DNA from: Gammaproteobacteria bacterium (ex Lamellibrachia satsuma)
GTDB lineage: Bacteria; Pseudomonadota; Gammaproteobacteria; Chromatiales; Chromatiaceae
NCBI GenBank assembly: GCA_019623805.1
Contig: CP053680.1
Span: forward strand, 2,272,001 to 2,336,000
DNA length: 64,000 nt
Direction: 5' to 3'
In this document: in pieces, positions 33,512 through 42,738 of the stretch
How the letters are laid out: each line of letters opens with the position of its first letter
Position numbering within the stretch: position 1 is the stretch's first letter
The notes under the pieces: model-generated
What the model was told of the DNA's origin: nothing
The model's database searches: none
The model's input: the letters and a program-made list of their open reading frames with translations, nothing else
Position numbers and translations under genes: made by a program

Positions 33512-35932
33512 TTGATAGCAGAAAAATCTAGCCTTGAGAATTTGATGCAAGTTACCCATGAAACTGAAATCCCTTTGAACTGGAGTTCACTATTGGGACT
33601 CCGTTGGATGTTGCCCGTTGTTCTGGCCATCTTGCTGATCATTGTCAGCTTCCACAACTATCTATTGTTTCATACCCTGGTGGAATTGGTAGGTATCCTG
33701 GTTGCCGTCATTGCCTCTGTGGTGATATGGCAGACCTTCTCCTATTCACGTAATTACTACCTGATGTATCTGGGGTGTGGGTATCTGTGGGTTGCTGCAC
33801 TGTTCGTTGCACACACCTTAGTCTACAAGGGAATGTCCATCTATCCCGATTTGGGAGCCAACCCGCCCGCACAATTCTGGATTGCGAGTCGATATCTTCA
33901 GACGCTGATATTGGTCACTGCGCCGTTTTTTCTGGATAGGCCCTTCAGCCGAAACCTGGCAATCTCCCTGTATGGCTTCACAGCGGCCGTTTTCATCGCC
34001 CTGGTCGCATCGGGACACTTCCCTGACGCCTTTATCGATGGGCAGGGTCTTACTTTATTCAAGGTCGTCAGCGAATACTTGACCATCACCATGTTGCTCA
34101 TTGCGATTGCCTATCTATGGAAGCGTCGGGCGTTGCTGGACCAGCATGTTCTCGTCCTTATGACGGCCTCCATCATCATGGCCATCTGTTCAGGCTTCTC
34201 CTATACCTTCTACGTGAGCGTGTATGGCCTCTCAAATCTGGTGGGGCATATTTTTCAGTTCTTCTCCTTTTGGCTCTTCTTCGAGGCTGTTGTTCGCTCC
34301 ACACTCAAAGAACCTATTCGGGTGTTGAGCCAGAATCTGCATAGAGAGGTCGAAGAGCGCATGCGTATGGCAGAGGCACTCAAGGAGGCGTTGGCTTCGC
34401 AAAACGCTATTCTTTCTGCCATTCCTGATCTGTTATTTGAGTTGGATGAGGAGGGGCGGTATCTCAATATATGGGTACAGAACCCAAATGAATTGGTGGC
34501 CAGCAAAGAGCTGCTTCTAGGCCGCACGGTGTCTGAAATGCTGCCTGCCGATGCTGCAGCCCAAGGGATGGCGGCACTGATGGAGGCCAAAGAAAAAGGG
34601 CACTCTTACGGTCGACAGATTCAACTTGTCACCCCGGAGGGAGAGCAATGCTTCGAACTGTCAGTCAGCCTGAAGGACAAGGGTTCTTCGCCTCAAAGGT
34701 TTATTGCTCTGTCTCACAACATCACCAAACGCAAGCAGGCGGAGGTTGAAAAAGCTCAGCTCATTCATGATATGGGTGAAAGAATGAAAGAGCTTAAGTG
34801 TATGTTTGGAATTGCTGAAATTGTTCGCAAATACAATAAATTAGATGCGGTTCTTTGTCATGCTGTCAAAGTCATCCCGCCGGGCTGGCATTATCCTGAA
34901 TACACAAAGGGTAGAATTGTTCTTGATGAAAGAGAGTTTGTTGAAAGGCCGTTTGAACTGACTGACTGGAAACAGTCCAGCAACCTTGTTATCGGTAACA
35001 AGTGCAGAGGATCTGTTGAAGTTTATTACACCAAAAAATTTCCAGCATTTGATGAAGGCCCTTTTCTTAAACAGGAACGCAATCTTATCGAAGGTATCGC
35101 AAAGACCTTAGGTGAAGCCATTGGGCATATTGAGGCAGAAGAGGCCCTGGAGACGCACCAGCAGATGCTTGAGAAGACTATCATTGAGCGTACCTATGAT
35201 CTACGAAAAGCCAAAGAACAAGCCGAAATTGCCAGTCAAATCAAGTCCCAGTTTTTAGTCAATATGTCCCACGAAATTCGCACGCCGATGAACGCCATCA
35301 TGGGCATGTCGCAATTGGCATTGAAAACAGAGCTTAATCCTAAACAGCGCAACTACATCGAACAGTCGCTCGGTGCCACTAATAATCTGCTTGACATCGT
35401 CAATGACATCTTGGATTTTTCTGATATCGAGTCGGGTATGCTGGTGGTGGAGGCAACAAGTTTTCGCATCAGTGATGTCATGGATAACTTATCCCAGTTG
35501 ATTGCTCTCAAAGCCGAGGAGAAGGGATTGGAGTTGCTGATCGACGTTGCCCCTGGTGTTCCCGAAATCTTGGTTGGTGATCCAATGCGTCTAGGCAAAG
35601 TTCTTCTCAACCTGGGAGATAACGCAGCGAAATTTTCCAAGATGGGTGGAAGGATTGAGATCAGCGTTGAGATCGAGGAAGAGAGCGTGACTACTGCTTT
35701 ACTGCATTTTTCAGTGCATGATACTGGCATCGGCATCAAGCCAGAGCTAAGGGCTAACCTGTTTCAGACATTCACCCAAATTGACGGCACCAGCACTCGT
35801 GAGTACGGCGGTATAGGTCTGGGGTTGTCGCTCGCCAAGAAACTCACCGAGATAATGGGTGGCATGATTTGGGTGGAGAGCGAATTAGGCGTCGGCAGCA
35901 CTTTTCATTTTACTGCACTACTGAGAAAATAA
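33512..35932 (+). CDS. MASE3-like membrane sensor histidine kinase with PAS
   Basis: The frame opens at a TTG (33512); an ATG at 33545 would remove 11 residues. Seven or so hydrophobic helices occupy about residues 30-265 and include LVELVGILVAVIASVVIWQTF and YYLMYLGCGYLWVAALFVAHTL, matching the MASE3 integral-membrane sensor. A PAS domain (about 295-405, AILSAIPDLLFELDEEGRYL), a GAF-like or linker region (to about 550) and HisKA with His587 in [16 protein letters not shown] follow. HATPase motifs are NLGDNAAKF, DTGIGIK, GGIGLGLSLAKKL. It ends without a receiver, so it needs a separate response regulator. None is adjacent. Confidence 0.9.
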   Translation: MIAEKSSLENLMQVTHETEIPLNWSSLLGLRWMLPVVLAILLIIVSFHNYLLFHTLVELVGILVAVIASVVIWQTFSYSRNYYLMYLGCGYLWVAALFVAHTLVYKGMSIYPDLGANPPAQFWIASRYLQTLILVTAPFFLDRPFSRNLAISLYGFTAAVFIALVASGHFPDAFIDGQGLTLFKVVSEYLTITMLLIAIAYLWKRRALLDQHVLVLMTASIIMAICSGFSYTFYVSVYGLSNLVGHIFQFFSFWLFFEAVVRSTLKEPIRVLSQNLHREVEERMRMAEALKEALASQNAILSAIPDLLFELDEEGRYLNIWVQNPNELVASKELLLGRTVSEMLPADAAAQGMAALMEAKEKGHSYGRQIQLVTPEGEQCFELSVSLKDKGSSPQRFIALSHNITKRKQAEVEKAQLIHDMGERMKELKCMFGIAEIVRKYNKLDAVLCHAVKVIPPGWHYPEYTKGRIVLDEREFVERPFELTDWKQSSNLVIGNKCRGSVEVYYTKKFPAFDEGPFLKQERNLIEGIAKTLGEAIGHIEAEEALETHQQMLEKTIIERTYDLRKAKEQAEIASQIKSQFLVNMSHEIRTPMNAIMGMSQLALKTELNPKQRNYIEQSLGATNNLLDIVNDILDFSDIESGMLVVEATSFRISDVMDNLSQLIALKAEEKGLELLIDVAPGVPEILVGDPMRLGKVLLNLGDNAAKFSKMGGRIEISVEIEEESVTTALLHFSVHDTGIGIKPELRANLFQTFTQIDGTSTREYGGIGLGLSLAKKLTEIMGGMIWVESELGVGSTFHFTALLRK

Positions 35933-36190
35933 AAGAACCAAGCTTTACAGCGGTCTACACGTTAGTGAACGTCAGAAAGAGATCATTGAGTCCTCCAGAA
36001 GACAGGGCATGTCCATGAACTCAATCAAGCCGCCAGCATTGGAGGTTCGACTTCCCTGTTCAGCGGTCAAGGGCGAGCTGTGGACAGGCCCAGACCTAAA
36101 CCAGGTCCTCAGATTTGGTCTAAGCTGGAGAGAACGGCCAAGCCAGATACTGGTTAGATTGCATTGGCTTTTACTCTGCTCCAATCACCC

Positions 36191-37117
36191 ATGACCAGTG
36201 AAAGCACCATTGCTCAACTATCCGGAACCAAAGAAGGAGCAATCCTGGTTGGTGCAATTGACATGGGAAGCAAGAACTTCAAATTTGTCTTTGGGCAGAA
36301 AGTTAATGGTAGAGTCACTACAGAACTGATCAGGAAAGAACAGCTGGAGATTGGAAAAGAGGTTACGGAAAATCACGGGATTATCGGCCGGAGCAAATTC
36401 AGGCAGATAGAGGATACACTCTCTCAATTTGTGAGCTATTGCAGGGACAGAGGCGCGACGACAGTTCTTGCTATTGCCACCAGCGCCATAAGGAACGCCA
36501 GAAACCACCAGCAGGTTATCGATCTGGCTGGTAAAATCGGCATAGCCATTGAAGTCGCTGAAGGTGAAAGAGAAGGTGAGGTGGGTTATCTTGCCGCCAC
36601 TGGCGGTGCGCCCAATAAGCTCGTAAGTGATTCCGGGAGTAAGAGCATTCAGATCGCCTGGTGGAACAACGATAAAGTCCAATCACGCTCAATTCCTGTT
36701 GGTTACGAACTCGCATATGAGAGTTTTGTGGAACATGCTTCCACGCTGGACGAAACACAAGAAAATTTCAGTAGGTTTCTCGACGGTAACTTCAAAGAAT
36801 TACCGGAAAATACGGATCGAATTATCGCACTGGCAGCGAATACCATTACCTCTTTTGTTATCGGAGAGAAAAGGCCTGGCGGAAATAATAGAACGCTTAC
36901 CAGAAACGCCCTGAATGATAGAATGTTAGAACTCCAGGGCTTTTCGCCGACTCAGTACGATAATTTGAAATCGTCCCTGCCAAAAGCAGAAAAAATATTG
37001 CCCGGATTAGTTTTTCTTGATTATCTAATGGAGCGTACAGGACACTGCGAAGTTCATATCACCGAGGCTGAATTGCCTGTTGGTTTGATTGTTGAGTATT
37101 TTCTCAAACGGGAGTAA
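36191..37117 (+). CDS. Divergent Ppx/GppA-like protein
   Basis: The protein is 308 residues from the ATG at 36191; the frame is open from a TTG at 36164. The first phosphate-binding motif reads GAIDMGSKNFKFVFG, the actin-like ATPase opening of exopolyphosphatase/guanosine pentaphosphatase. ATSAIRNARN and a GEREGEVGYLAA stretch match the second conserved region, including the Glu. The glycine-rich DIGGGS loop is replaced by SDSGSKSIQIAW. It also lacks the C-terminal domains of full Ppx. It may bind but not cleave (p)ppGpp or polyphosphate. It closes the AT-rich signalling stretch. Confidence 0.7.
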   Translation: MTSESTIAQLSGTKEGAILVGAIDMGSKNFKFVFGQKVNGRVTTELIRKEQLEIGKEVTENHGIIGRSKFRQIEDTLSQFVSYCRDRGATTVLAIATSAIRNARNHQQVIDLAGKIGIAIEVAEGEREGEVGYLAATGGAPNKLVSDSGSKSIQIAWWNNDKVQSRSIPVGYELAYESFVEHASTLDETQENFSRFLDGNFKELPENTDRIIALAANTITSFVIGEKRPGGNNRTLTRNALNDRMLELQGFSPTQYDNLKSSLPKAEKILPGLVFLDYLMERTGHCEVHITEAELPVGLIVEYFLKRE

Positions 37118-37265
37118 ATCGGGTTTCGACGTGGATAGACTGTGCCGCAAGTTGGTTCTTCACTCTCATCTGTACTTTCGAAAAATTCATTTCTCTGAAT
37201 ACTGTCAGTATCCTGCAAGTCGTTTTCTGGACAATGAATGAAAGCCCTTTATTGATCATGTTGGA

Positions 37266-37799
37266 ATGATTATGCACACAGATGATCAAAGACGGCGTTT
37301 AGAGTTTTTGCCTCGCGACCCGGTGATGATTCATTTGCGGACCGGGTGTTTTCGAGCCGTTTTGTTTGCCCTGCTGTGGTGGATACTCACTGATGGTGCA
37401 ACGGATTCATGGTTGGTTGGCGTGCCGGTGGTACTGTTTGCGACCTTGGCCAGCGTGGCGCTACTGCCTCCTTTTTCCTGGTCCTTGGTCGGGATCGCTC
37501 GTTTTGTCCCATTCTTTTTCTGGCGCTCCCTATACGGAGGCGCGGATGTAGCCAGGCGAGCATTGCATCCCCGACTACCGATCTCGCCGGATATGTATGA
37601 GCATCGATGGCGGTTGCCGCCGGGCCTGCCGCGGGTGTTTATGGCGAATGCCGTGAGTTTGTTGCCGGGCACCTTGAGTGCCGGGCTGGATGAAGAATAC
37701 CTGCGTATCCATGTGCTCTACGAGACCAGTACCTTTGCCCAGGATTTGAGCATGTTGGAAAAGCAGGTGGCCGGCGTGTTTGGACTTGCGTTGGTGTGA
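37266..37799 (+). CDS. mrpE: Mrp/Mnh antiporter subunit E
   Basis: This is the small membrane subunit E of the multisubunit Na+/H+ antiporter, 177 residues. Helices near the N-terminus (VLFALLWWILTDGATDSWLVG) and SLVGIARFVPFFFWRSLYGG are followed by the family motifs GADVARRALHP and FMANAVSLLPGTLSAGL with DEEYLRIHVL. The start may be 37266 or the second ATG at 37272. It opens a plus-strand operon running to 44036 in which most genes overlap by a few bases. Confidence 0.93.
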   Translation: MIMHTDDQRRRLEFLPRDPVMIHLRTGCFRAVLFALLWWILTDGATDSWLVGVPVVLFATLASVALLPPFSWSLVGIARFVPFFFWRSLYGGADVARRALHPRLPISPDMYEHRWRLPPGLPRVFMANAVSLLPGTLSAGLDEEYLRIHVLYETSTFAQDLSMLEKQVAGVFGLALV

Positions 37800-37800
37800 T

Positions 37801-37938
37801 ATGAAACGATTCAAGAGCTTACTTCCTGTTGTCGATCCAGAGCTGAAGGCTGTGTTAGAAGGGGCCGATGCTGATGCCTATGTGGAAGAAGTCTGGCAAC
37901 AAAACCGCAAACAGCTGCAATTACGCCCGTCATGTTAG
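37801..37938 (+). CDS. Small ORF (45 residues) in the antiporter operon
   Basis: An ATG directly after the mrpE stop opens a frame MKRFKSLLPVVDPELKAVLE... ending in QLQLRPSC. It is hydrophilic and has no family I recognise. The spacing (one base after the stop) fits translational coupling, and it fills the only sizeable gap in the operon. It could be a real small subunit or accident. Confidence 0.4.
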   Translation: MKRFKSLLPVVDPELKAVLEGADADAYVEEVWQQNRKQLQLRPSC

Positions 37939-37952
37939 AGCATTGATCGCGA

Positions 37953-38231
37953 ATGGATACACTATACATGGGTATGGCACTGTTCCTCCTGTTGACGCTG
38001 GTGGCGGGGCTGTGGCGTGTTCTGCGCGGTCCGACAGCGGCAGACCGCATGCTTGCGGCGCAGTTGTTCGGCACTACTGCAGTAGCCTGTGTGCTGCTGT
38101 TGGCGCAGGCGTTTGATCACCCGCCGCTGCGTGATGTGGCACTGGTGTTTGCACTGCTGGCGGCGGTAACCGCCGTTGCTTTCGTGCGGCGCGCCTGGGC
38201 GGTCCGTGAAGATGGCGATGCGGGTGACTGA
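37953..38231 (+). CDS. mrpF: Mrp/Mnh antiporter subunit F
   Basis: The 92-residue protein has three hydrophobic helices and the MrpF signature LWRVLRGPTAADRMLAAQLFG followed by helix LRDVALVFALLAAVTAVAFVRRA. MrpF is an essential small subunit of the multisubunit cation/proton antiporter. Its 3' end overlaps mrpG by about 20 bases. Confidence 0.92.
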   Translation: MDTLYMGMALFLLLTLVAGLWRVLRGPTAADRMLAAQLFGTTAVACVLLLAQAFDHPPLRDVALVFALLAAVTAVAFVRRAWAVREDGDAGD

Positions 38232-38517
38232 GTACCTCACTATGTTTCTGTTGCTTTCCGGGGCGGTGTTCTTTTTGGCGGGTACCGTCGGTCTATTGCG
38301 CTTTCCTGATGTCTATACCCGCCTGCATGCATTGACCAAGGCCGACAACGTTGGTCTGGGATTGGTGGTGGCCGGGCTCGCCTTGCAGGCTGAGTCCTGG
38401 GCTGTGGTGGGCAAGTTGCTGCTGATCTGGTTATTGGTGTTGCTTGCCAGCGCCAGTGTTGCCCATCTGGTGGCTGCAGCGGCGCGTCTAAGAGGCATCA
38501 AGCTGTGGAAGCAGTGA
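38212..38517 (+). CDS. mrpG: Mrp/Mnh antiporter subunit G
   Basis: Read from the ATG at 38212 (or 38218), the protein has about 101 residues. LLLSGAVFFLAGTVGLLRFPDVYTRLHALTKADNVG contains the MrpG signature LLRFPDVYTRLHA. Three helices are visible. It overlaps mrpF upstream and the MbhD-like gene downstream. Confidence 0.92.
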   Translation: MAMRVTEYLTMFLLLSGAVFFLAGTVGLLRFPDVYTRLHALTKADNVGLGLVVAGLALQAESWAVVGKLLLIWLLVLLASASVAHLVAAAARLRGIKLWKQ

Positions 38518-38819
38518 CACTGTTGCAATCGGCGTTCGATACCATGCTGGGATTTGCCCTGTTATGGCTGGCCTGGCGGACACTGGCGAGTCCGGATCTG
38601 TTCCGATCTATTGTGCTGTTCATCGCCTTTGGGCTGCTGATGGCACTGGCTTGGGTACGGCTCGATGCGCCGGATATCGCACTGGCCGAGGCGGCCATCG
38701 GTGCGGGTCTGACCGGCGCCTTATTGCTGGCTGCACTGGCAAGGCTCGAATCAAAGAATGAAATAAAGAAACTCCATAAGAAAGACGACGAATCTGAAGT
38801 TCATGACCAGGTTTGTTGA
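38505..38819 (+). CDS. DUF4040/MbhD-like subunit of the Mrp-type antiporter
   Basis: The GTG at 38505 begins inside the last codons of mrpG. The 104-residue protein has SPDLFRSIVLFIAFGLLMAL and WVRLDAPDIALAEAAIGAGLTGALLL, the conserved MbhD-like motif that forms the middle of large MrpA proteins (AxADVALTEAAVGA in relatives). Here it is a separate gene, the arrangement of the Mbh/Mrp-type clusters with a split MrpA. The basic/acidic tail (KNEIKKLHKKDDES) is cytoplasmic by inference. Confidence 0.87.
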   Translation: MEAVTLLQSAFDTMLGFALLWLAWRTLASPDLFRSIVLFIAFGLLMALAWVRLDAPDIALAEAAIGAGLTGALLLAALARLESKNEIKKLHKKDDESEVHDQVC

Positions 38820-39486
38820 AAAACAGACGTTGTTTCGTTGGCTGCTTGTGGCGCTCCTGTCACTTCTGGCAGTGGGATTGGGCTATGCGGTGTTGTCCCT
38901 TCCAGCGCAGACTCCTGGTTTGAGCGACTTTGTGACGGAAAATATCGAAACCAGCGGTGTGAGCAATCCGGTGACTGCCGTGCTGCTTAACTTCCGTGGT
39001 TACGACACCTTGCTGGAAATGGGTGTGCTGCTGCTGGCCCTGCTTGGAGTCTGGTCACTCAGTCGTGTGCCGGAACAGAGTGAGGCATCCACTGGGCCGG
39101 TGCTGGATATGTTGTCACGCCTGCTGGTTCCATTACTTATCCTGGTCGCTGGCTATCTGCTGTGGGTGGGCGCCCGCACGCCAGGCGGCGCCTTTCAGGC
39201 CGGTGCGGTGCTGGGGGCGGCGGGGGTGTTGTTATTGTTGGTCGGTTGGCGTCCAGACGCAAGATTATCCGGGCTGCCATTGCGCATTACCCTGGTGACG
39301 GGCCTTGGGACATTCGTTACGGTAGGCATGGTGTTAATACTGGTGGGAAGGAGACTGCTGGAATATCCTCCGCCATTTGCCGCAGCGTTGATGCTGCTGA
39401 TCGAAGCGGCGGCGACCTTATCTATCGGCATTACGTTGGCTGCCCTGTTCATGGGTGGTCGGCCAGCGGAGAGGTCGCAGCGGTGA
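38803..39486 (+). CDS. mrpB: Mrp/Mnh antiporter subunit B (MbhE/F-type)
   Basis: The 227-residue membrane protein starts within the preceding gene. The first 80 residues (SGVSNPVTAVLLNFRGYDTLLEMGVLLLALLG) match MbhE and the rest (LLVPLLILVAGYLLWVGARTPGGAFQAGAVLGA) matches MbhF/MrpB. So it merges what would be the C-terminal part of MrpA with MrpB. It is flanked by the MbhD-like and mrpC genes with short overlaps. Confidence 0.9.
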   Translation: MTRFVEKQTLFRWLLVALLSLLAVGLGYAVLSLPAQTPGLSDFVTENIETSGVSNPVTAVLLNFRGYDTLLEMGVLLLALLGVWSLSRVPEQSEASTGPVLDMLSRLLVPLLILVAGYLLWVGARTPGGAFQAGAVLGAAGVLLLLVGWRPDARLSGLPLRITLVTGLGTFVTVGMVLILVGRRLLEYPPPFAAALMLLIEAAATLSIGITLAALFMGGRPAERSQR

Positions 39487-39791
39487 ATCATGTTTTCCCC
39501 TATGCGCTGGTCGGGGTGGGGCTGTTTACCCTGGGTCTGTATACCTTGATCGTGTGCGCGCATTTGCTGCGCAAGATCCTGGCCATCAATGTGATGGGCA
39601 GTGGGGTGTTCCTGGTACTGGTGGCTTTAGGCGGGCGTACACCGGGGGCGATACCGGACCCGGTGCCTCACGCCATGGTGATTACCGGCATCGTGGTTGC
39701 TGTCTCCGCCACAGCCCTGGCGCTTGCATTGATGCTGCGGGTGCGAGCGGTGACCGGTCGGGCCCGGATCCCTGAAGAGCGGTTGGAATAG
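39483..39791 (+). CDS. mrpC: Mrp/Mnh antiporter subunit C (NuoK-like)
   Basis: Read from a GTG at 39483 overlapping the mrpB stop, the protein has 102 residues. Three helices and the NuoK/MrpC motifs LGLYTLIVCAHLLRKILAINVM, SGVFLVLVALGG and DPVPHAMVITGIVVAVSATALALAL are clear. MrpC resembles complex I subunit NuoK and couples the D subunits. Its TAG overlaps the GTG of the next gene. Confidence 0.93.
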   Translation: MNHVFPYALVGVGLFTLGLYTLIVCAHLLRKILAINVMGSGVFLVLVALGGRTPGAIPDPVPHAMVITGIVVAVSATALALALMLRVRAVTGRARIPEERLE

Positions 39792-41245
39792 TGTTGTTGG
39801 GAACATCGGTCGTAAATACGCCTTGGGGCGTGATGGCCATTTTACTGCCGCTGGTCGGAGCTTTGGTCTGTTTTTTATGGCCGCGGCGCAGCGTCCCGCT
39901 GGGCCTGGTTACCGCGATCGGTGTGGCCACCTGCGTGGCTGGACTGGGCTGGCAAGTGGTGGTGCTGGGGACGCAACGCTACGCGGTCGGTGGCTGGGGC
40001 GCGCCATTAGGTATTGATCTGTACGCTGATGGTCTGAGTCTGCTGATGTTGATGGTAACAGCGGGGGTAGGGCTGGGCATCAGCGCCTATTCCACCGGCT
40101 ATTTCGAACGCAAATCATCCGCTCTCTTTTGGCCGCTTTGGTTGTTCCTGTGGGCCGCGCTGAATGCCCTGTTTCTGTCCGCAGACATCTTCAATCTATA
40201 CGTCACACTGGAATTGCTGGGATTGGCGGCGGTGGCGCTGGTGGCATTGGCCGGTGGTGCGGATGCCTTAACCTCGGCCATGCGGTACCTGCTGGTCAGT
40301 CTGCTGGGATCGTTGTTCTACCTGTTGGGCGTTGCGTTGCTCTATCACAGTTTTGGCAGCGTCGACATCGCGATACTGGCGCAACGGATGGAACCGTCGC
40401 CCACAGTGTGGGCAGCCGTGGGACTGATGAGTGCAGGCCTGTTGCTGAAGACTGCGCTATTTCCGCTGCACTTCTGGTTGCCGCCAGCCCACGCCAGTGC
40501 GCCGGCGCCGGTGAGCGCGCTTTTGTCGGCACTGGTTGTGAAGGCATCATTTTATATTCTGCTGCGGCTGTGGCTGGAGGTCTTTCCGCTGGGCAATGTG
40601 GCATTCGGACAACTGTTGGGTCTGCTCGGCGCGGCCGCTGTCCTCTGGGGTGGGATTCAGGCGCTGCGCCAGACCCGGCTTAAACTACTGATCGCCTATT
40701 CCACCGTTGCGCAACTGGGCTATTTTTTTCTGGCTTTTCCGCTGGAAACCGGTACCGCCTGGAAGGGGAGTCTTTATCTGTTGCTATCCCACGCTCTGGC
40801 CAAGGCGGCCATGTTCATGGCGGCCGGTAACATCATGCGTTTCGGTGAGCATGACCGTATCGCAGATCTCGATCGAGTGGCGCATCGCCTGCCCCTGACT
40901 GTGACTGCGTTTGCGTTAGCAGGCATCAGCATCATAGGTCTGCCGCCCAGTGGCGGATTTATCGGCAAGTGGTTGTTGCTTGATGCCGCGCTGCGCGCCG
41001 GTCAATGGTGGTGGGTGGTCATCCTGATCCTTGGCGGGCTGCTGGCTGCCGCCTATATCTTTAAAGTGATCGGCTATGCGTTTACCCAGGCCGGGGTGCT
41101 CCACGAAACGAGGGCGGTGTCCACTATCATGGAGTTGGTCGCGCTGGCGCTGGCGCTGGGGGCAATCCTGTTGGGTCTGTGCGCGCCTTGGCCGCTGGCG
41201 CTGATGGAGATCGGTTTGCCGTTTGGTAGGGAGAGCGCCGGATGA
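39791..41245 (+). CDS. mrpD: Mrp/Mnh antiporter subunit D, first copy (NuoL/M/N-like)
   Basis: The 484-residue proton-translocating subunit starts at a GTG overlapping the mrpC stop. It has about 14 helices. The key charged residues of the NuoL/M/N family are present: Glu in LYVTLELLGL, Lys in LLKTALFPLHFWLPPAHA, and Lys in SALVVKASFY, with the intervening histidine motif. SYxVAQLGY-like text reads YSTVAQLGYFF. It overlaps the following copy by 4 bases (ATGA). Confidence 0.94.
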   Translation: MLLGTSVVNTPWGVMAILLPLVGALVCFLWPRRSVPLGLVTAIGVATCVAGLGWQVVVLGTQRYAVGGWGAPLGIDLYADGLSLLMLMVTAGVGLGISAYSTGYFERKSSALFWPLWLFLWAALNALFLSADIFNLYVTLELLGLAAVALVALAGGADALTSAMRYLLVSLLGSLFYLLGVALLYHSFGSVDIAILAQRMEPSPTVWAAVGLMSAGLLLKTALFPLHFWLPPAHASAPAPVSALLSALVVKASFYILLRLWLEVFPLGNVAFGQLLGLLGAAAVLWGGIQALRQTRLKLLIAYSTVAQLGYFFLAFPLETGTAWKGSLYLLLSHALAKAAMFMAAGNIMRFGEHDRIADLDRVAHRLPLTVTAFALAGISIIGLPPSGGFIGKWLLLDAALRAGQWWWVVILILGGLLAAAYIFKVIGYAFTQAGVLHETRAVSTIMELVALALALGAILLGLCAPWPLALMEIGLPFGRESAG

Positions 41246-42738
41246 ACTGGGACGCCGGGTTGCCGCTGCTCATTCTCTTCAGTTCCCTGTTACCCGGGCT
41301 GGTGATTTTTTTTCTGCCCGAGGAGCGCGTAGCAACCCGTACCACCTTGAACCTGGGTGGAGCGTTGCTCAAGCTGGTGCTGGTTGGGGTGATGATCTGG
41401 GGTGTTTCTCATGGGCACCATTACGAGATCCGCCTGCCCCTATTGCCTGGGCTGGACCTGGTGCTGCGTGCCGATGCAGAGGCGGTCCTGTTCGTCACAC
41501 TTTCCACTGTGCTCTGGCTGGTGACTACCATCTACGCCATTGGTTATCTGGAGGGCTCACCCCATCGCAGCCGCTTTTTCGGTTTCTTCAGCCTGTGTGT
41601 GACCGCAACGATCGGTGTGGCATTGGCTGGAAACTTGATAACATTTCTGCTGTTTTATGAACTGCTGACCCTGGCCACTTACCCGCTGATCGTGCACCGG
41701 GGAACCGAGGTGGCGCGCCAGGCCGGGCGCACCTATCTCACCTATACCATCGCAGGTGGTGCCTTGTTGCTGGTAGGCACGGTGTGGATCTATAGCTTGG
41801 TTGGTTCGCTGGAATTTACCCACCGTGGATTTGTGGCGGAGTTGGTCGACACGCACCGGGCGGCACTCATTGTTATCTTTGTATTGTTGATTGCAGGACT
41901 GGGTGTCAAGGCAGCACTGGTACCCTTGCACGGTTGGCTCCCGCAAGCGATGGTGGCGCCGGCCCCGGTGAGCGCATTGTTGCATGCAGTGGCGGTGGTG
42001 AAAGCAGGCGCCTTTGGCATCGTGCGGGTGGTCGACGATGTTTTCGGCGTCGAGGTGGCGGCAGATCTCGGCGTTACGGGGCCGCTTGCCGCAGTGGCAG
42101 CAGTGACCATCATCTACGGCTCGCTACGGGCGCTATTCCAGGATGATCTGAAGCGCCGGCTGGCATTCTCTACGGTCAGCCAGGTCTCCTATATCGTCCT
42201 TGGTATTGCGATCGTCGGCCCGGCCGCGACCATCGGCGCCCTGGTCCATCTGGTGCACCAGGGTGTGATGAAAATCACCCTGTTTTTCTGCGCCGGCAAC
42301 CTCGCAGAGACTTTAGGGATTCACAAAATCAGCGAAATGAACGGCGTTGGGAGGCGCATGCCCTGGACTATGGCGGCGTTTACTATCGGCGCCCTCGGTA
42401 TGATCGGTGTTCCGCCACTGGCTGGTTTTATCAGCAAGTGGTACCTGGGGCTGGGGGCGCTGGACGCCGGACAGGGCTGGGTGGTTTTTGTCCTGGCTGG
42501 CAGCAGCCTGCTCAACGCGGGATATTTCCTGCCTATTCTGTACGCTGCCTGGTTCAAGGCGCCTCCCGATGCCTGGCCCACCGAGCGCACCTGGGGTCGG
42601 CGTGAAACGTTCTGGTTGCTACTGGCTCCCCCGGTAGTGACAGCCCTGCTGACCCTGGCCGCGGGATTGCTGGCATCGGCACCATTCAGCCCGCTGCAAT
42701 GGGCGCGTTTTATCACGGCACAGGAATACTTGCCGTGA
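41242..42738 (+). CDS. Mrp-type antiporter D-like subunit, second copy
   Basis: This 498-residue NuoL/M/N homologue starts at an ATG overlapping the first D gene. LLFYELLTLATYPLIVHRG holds the Glu, GLGVKAALVPLHGWLPQAM the first Lys and HAVAVVKAGAFGIVRVV the second Lys; DDLKRRLAFSTVSQVSYIVLG is also standard. All proton-pathway residues are therefore kept. It may take the role of the N-terminal part of MrpA. It overlaps the third copy by 4 bases (GTGA). Confidence 0.92.
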   Translation: MNWDAGLPLLILFSSLLPGLVIFFLPEERVATRTTLNLGGALLKLVLVGVMIWGVSHGHHYEIRLPLLPGLDLVLRADAEAVLFVTLSTVLWLVTTIYAIGYLEGSPHRSRFFGFFSLCVTATIGVALAGNLITFLLFYELLTLATYPLIVHRGTEVARQAGRTYLTYTIAGGALLLVGTVWIYSLVGSLEFTHRGFVAELVDTHRAALIVIFVLLIAGLGVKAALVPLHGWLPQAMVAPAPVSALLHAVAVVKAGAFGIVRVVDDVFGVEVAADLGVTGPLAAVAAVTIIYGSLRALFQDDLKRRLAFSTVSQVSYIVLGIAIVGPAATIGALVHLVHQGVMKITLFFCAGNLAETLGIHKISEMNGVGRRMPWTMAAFTIGALGMIGVPPLAGFISKWYLGLGALDAGQGWVVFVLAGSSLLNAGYFLPILYAAWFKAPPDAWPTERTWGRRETFWLLLAPPVVTALLTLAAGLLASAPFSPLQWARFITAQEYLP

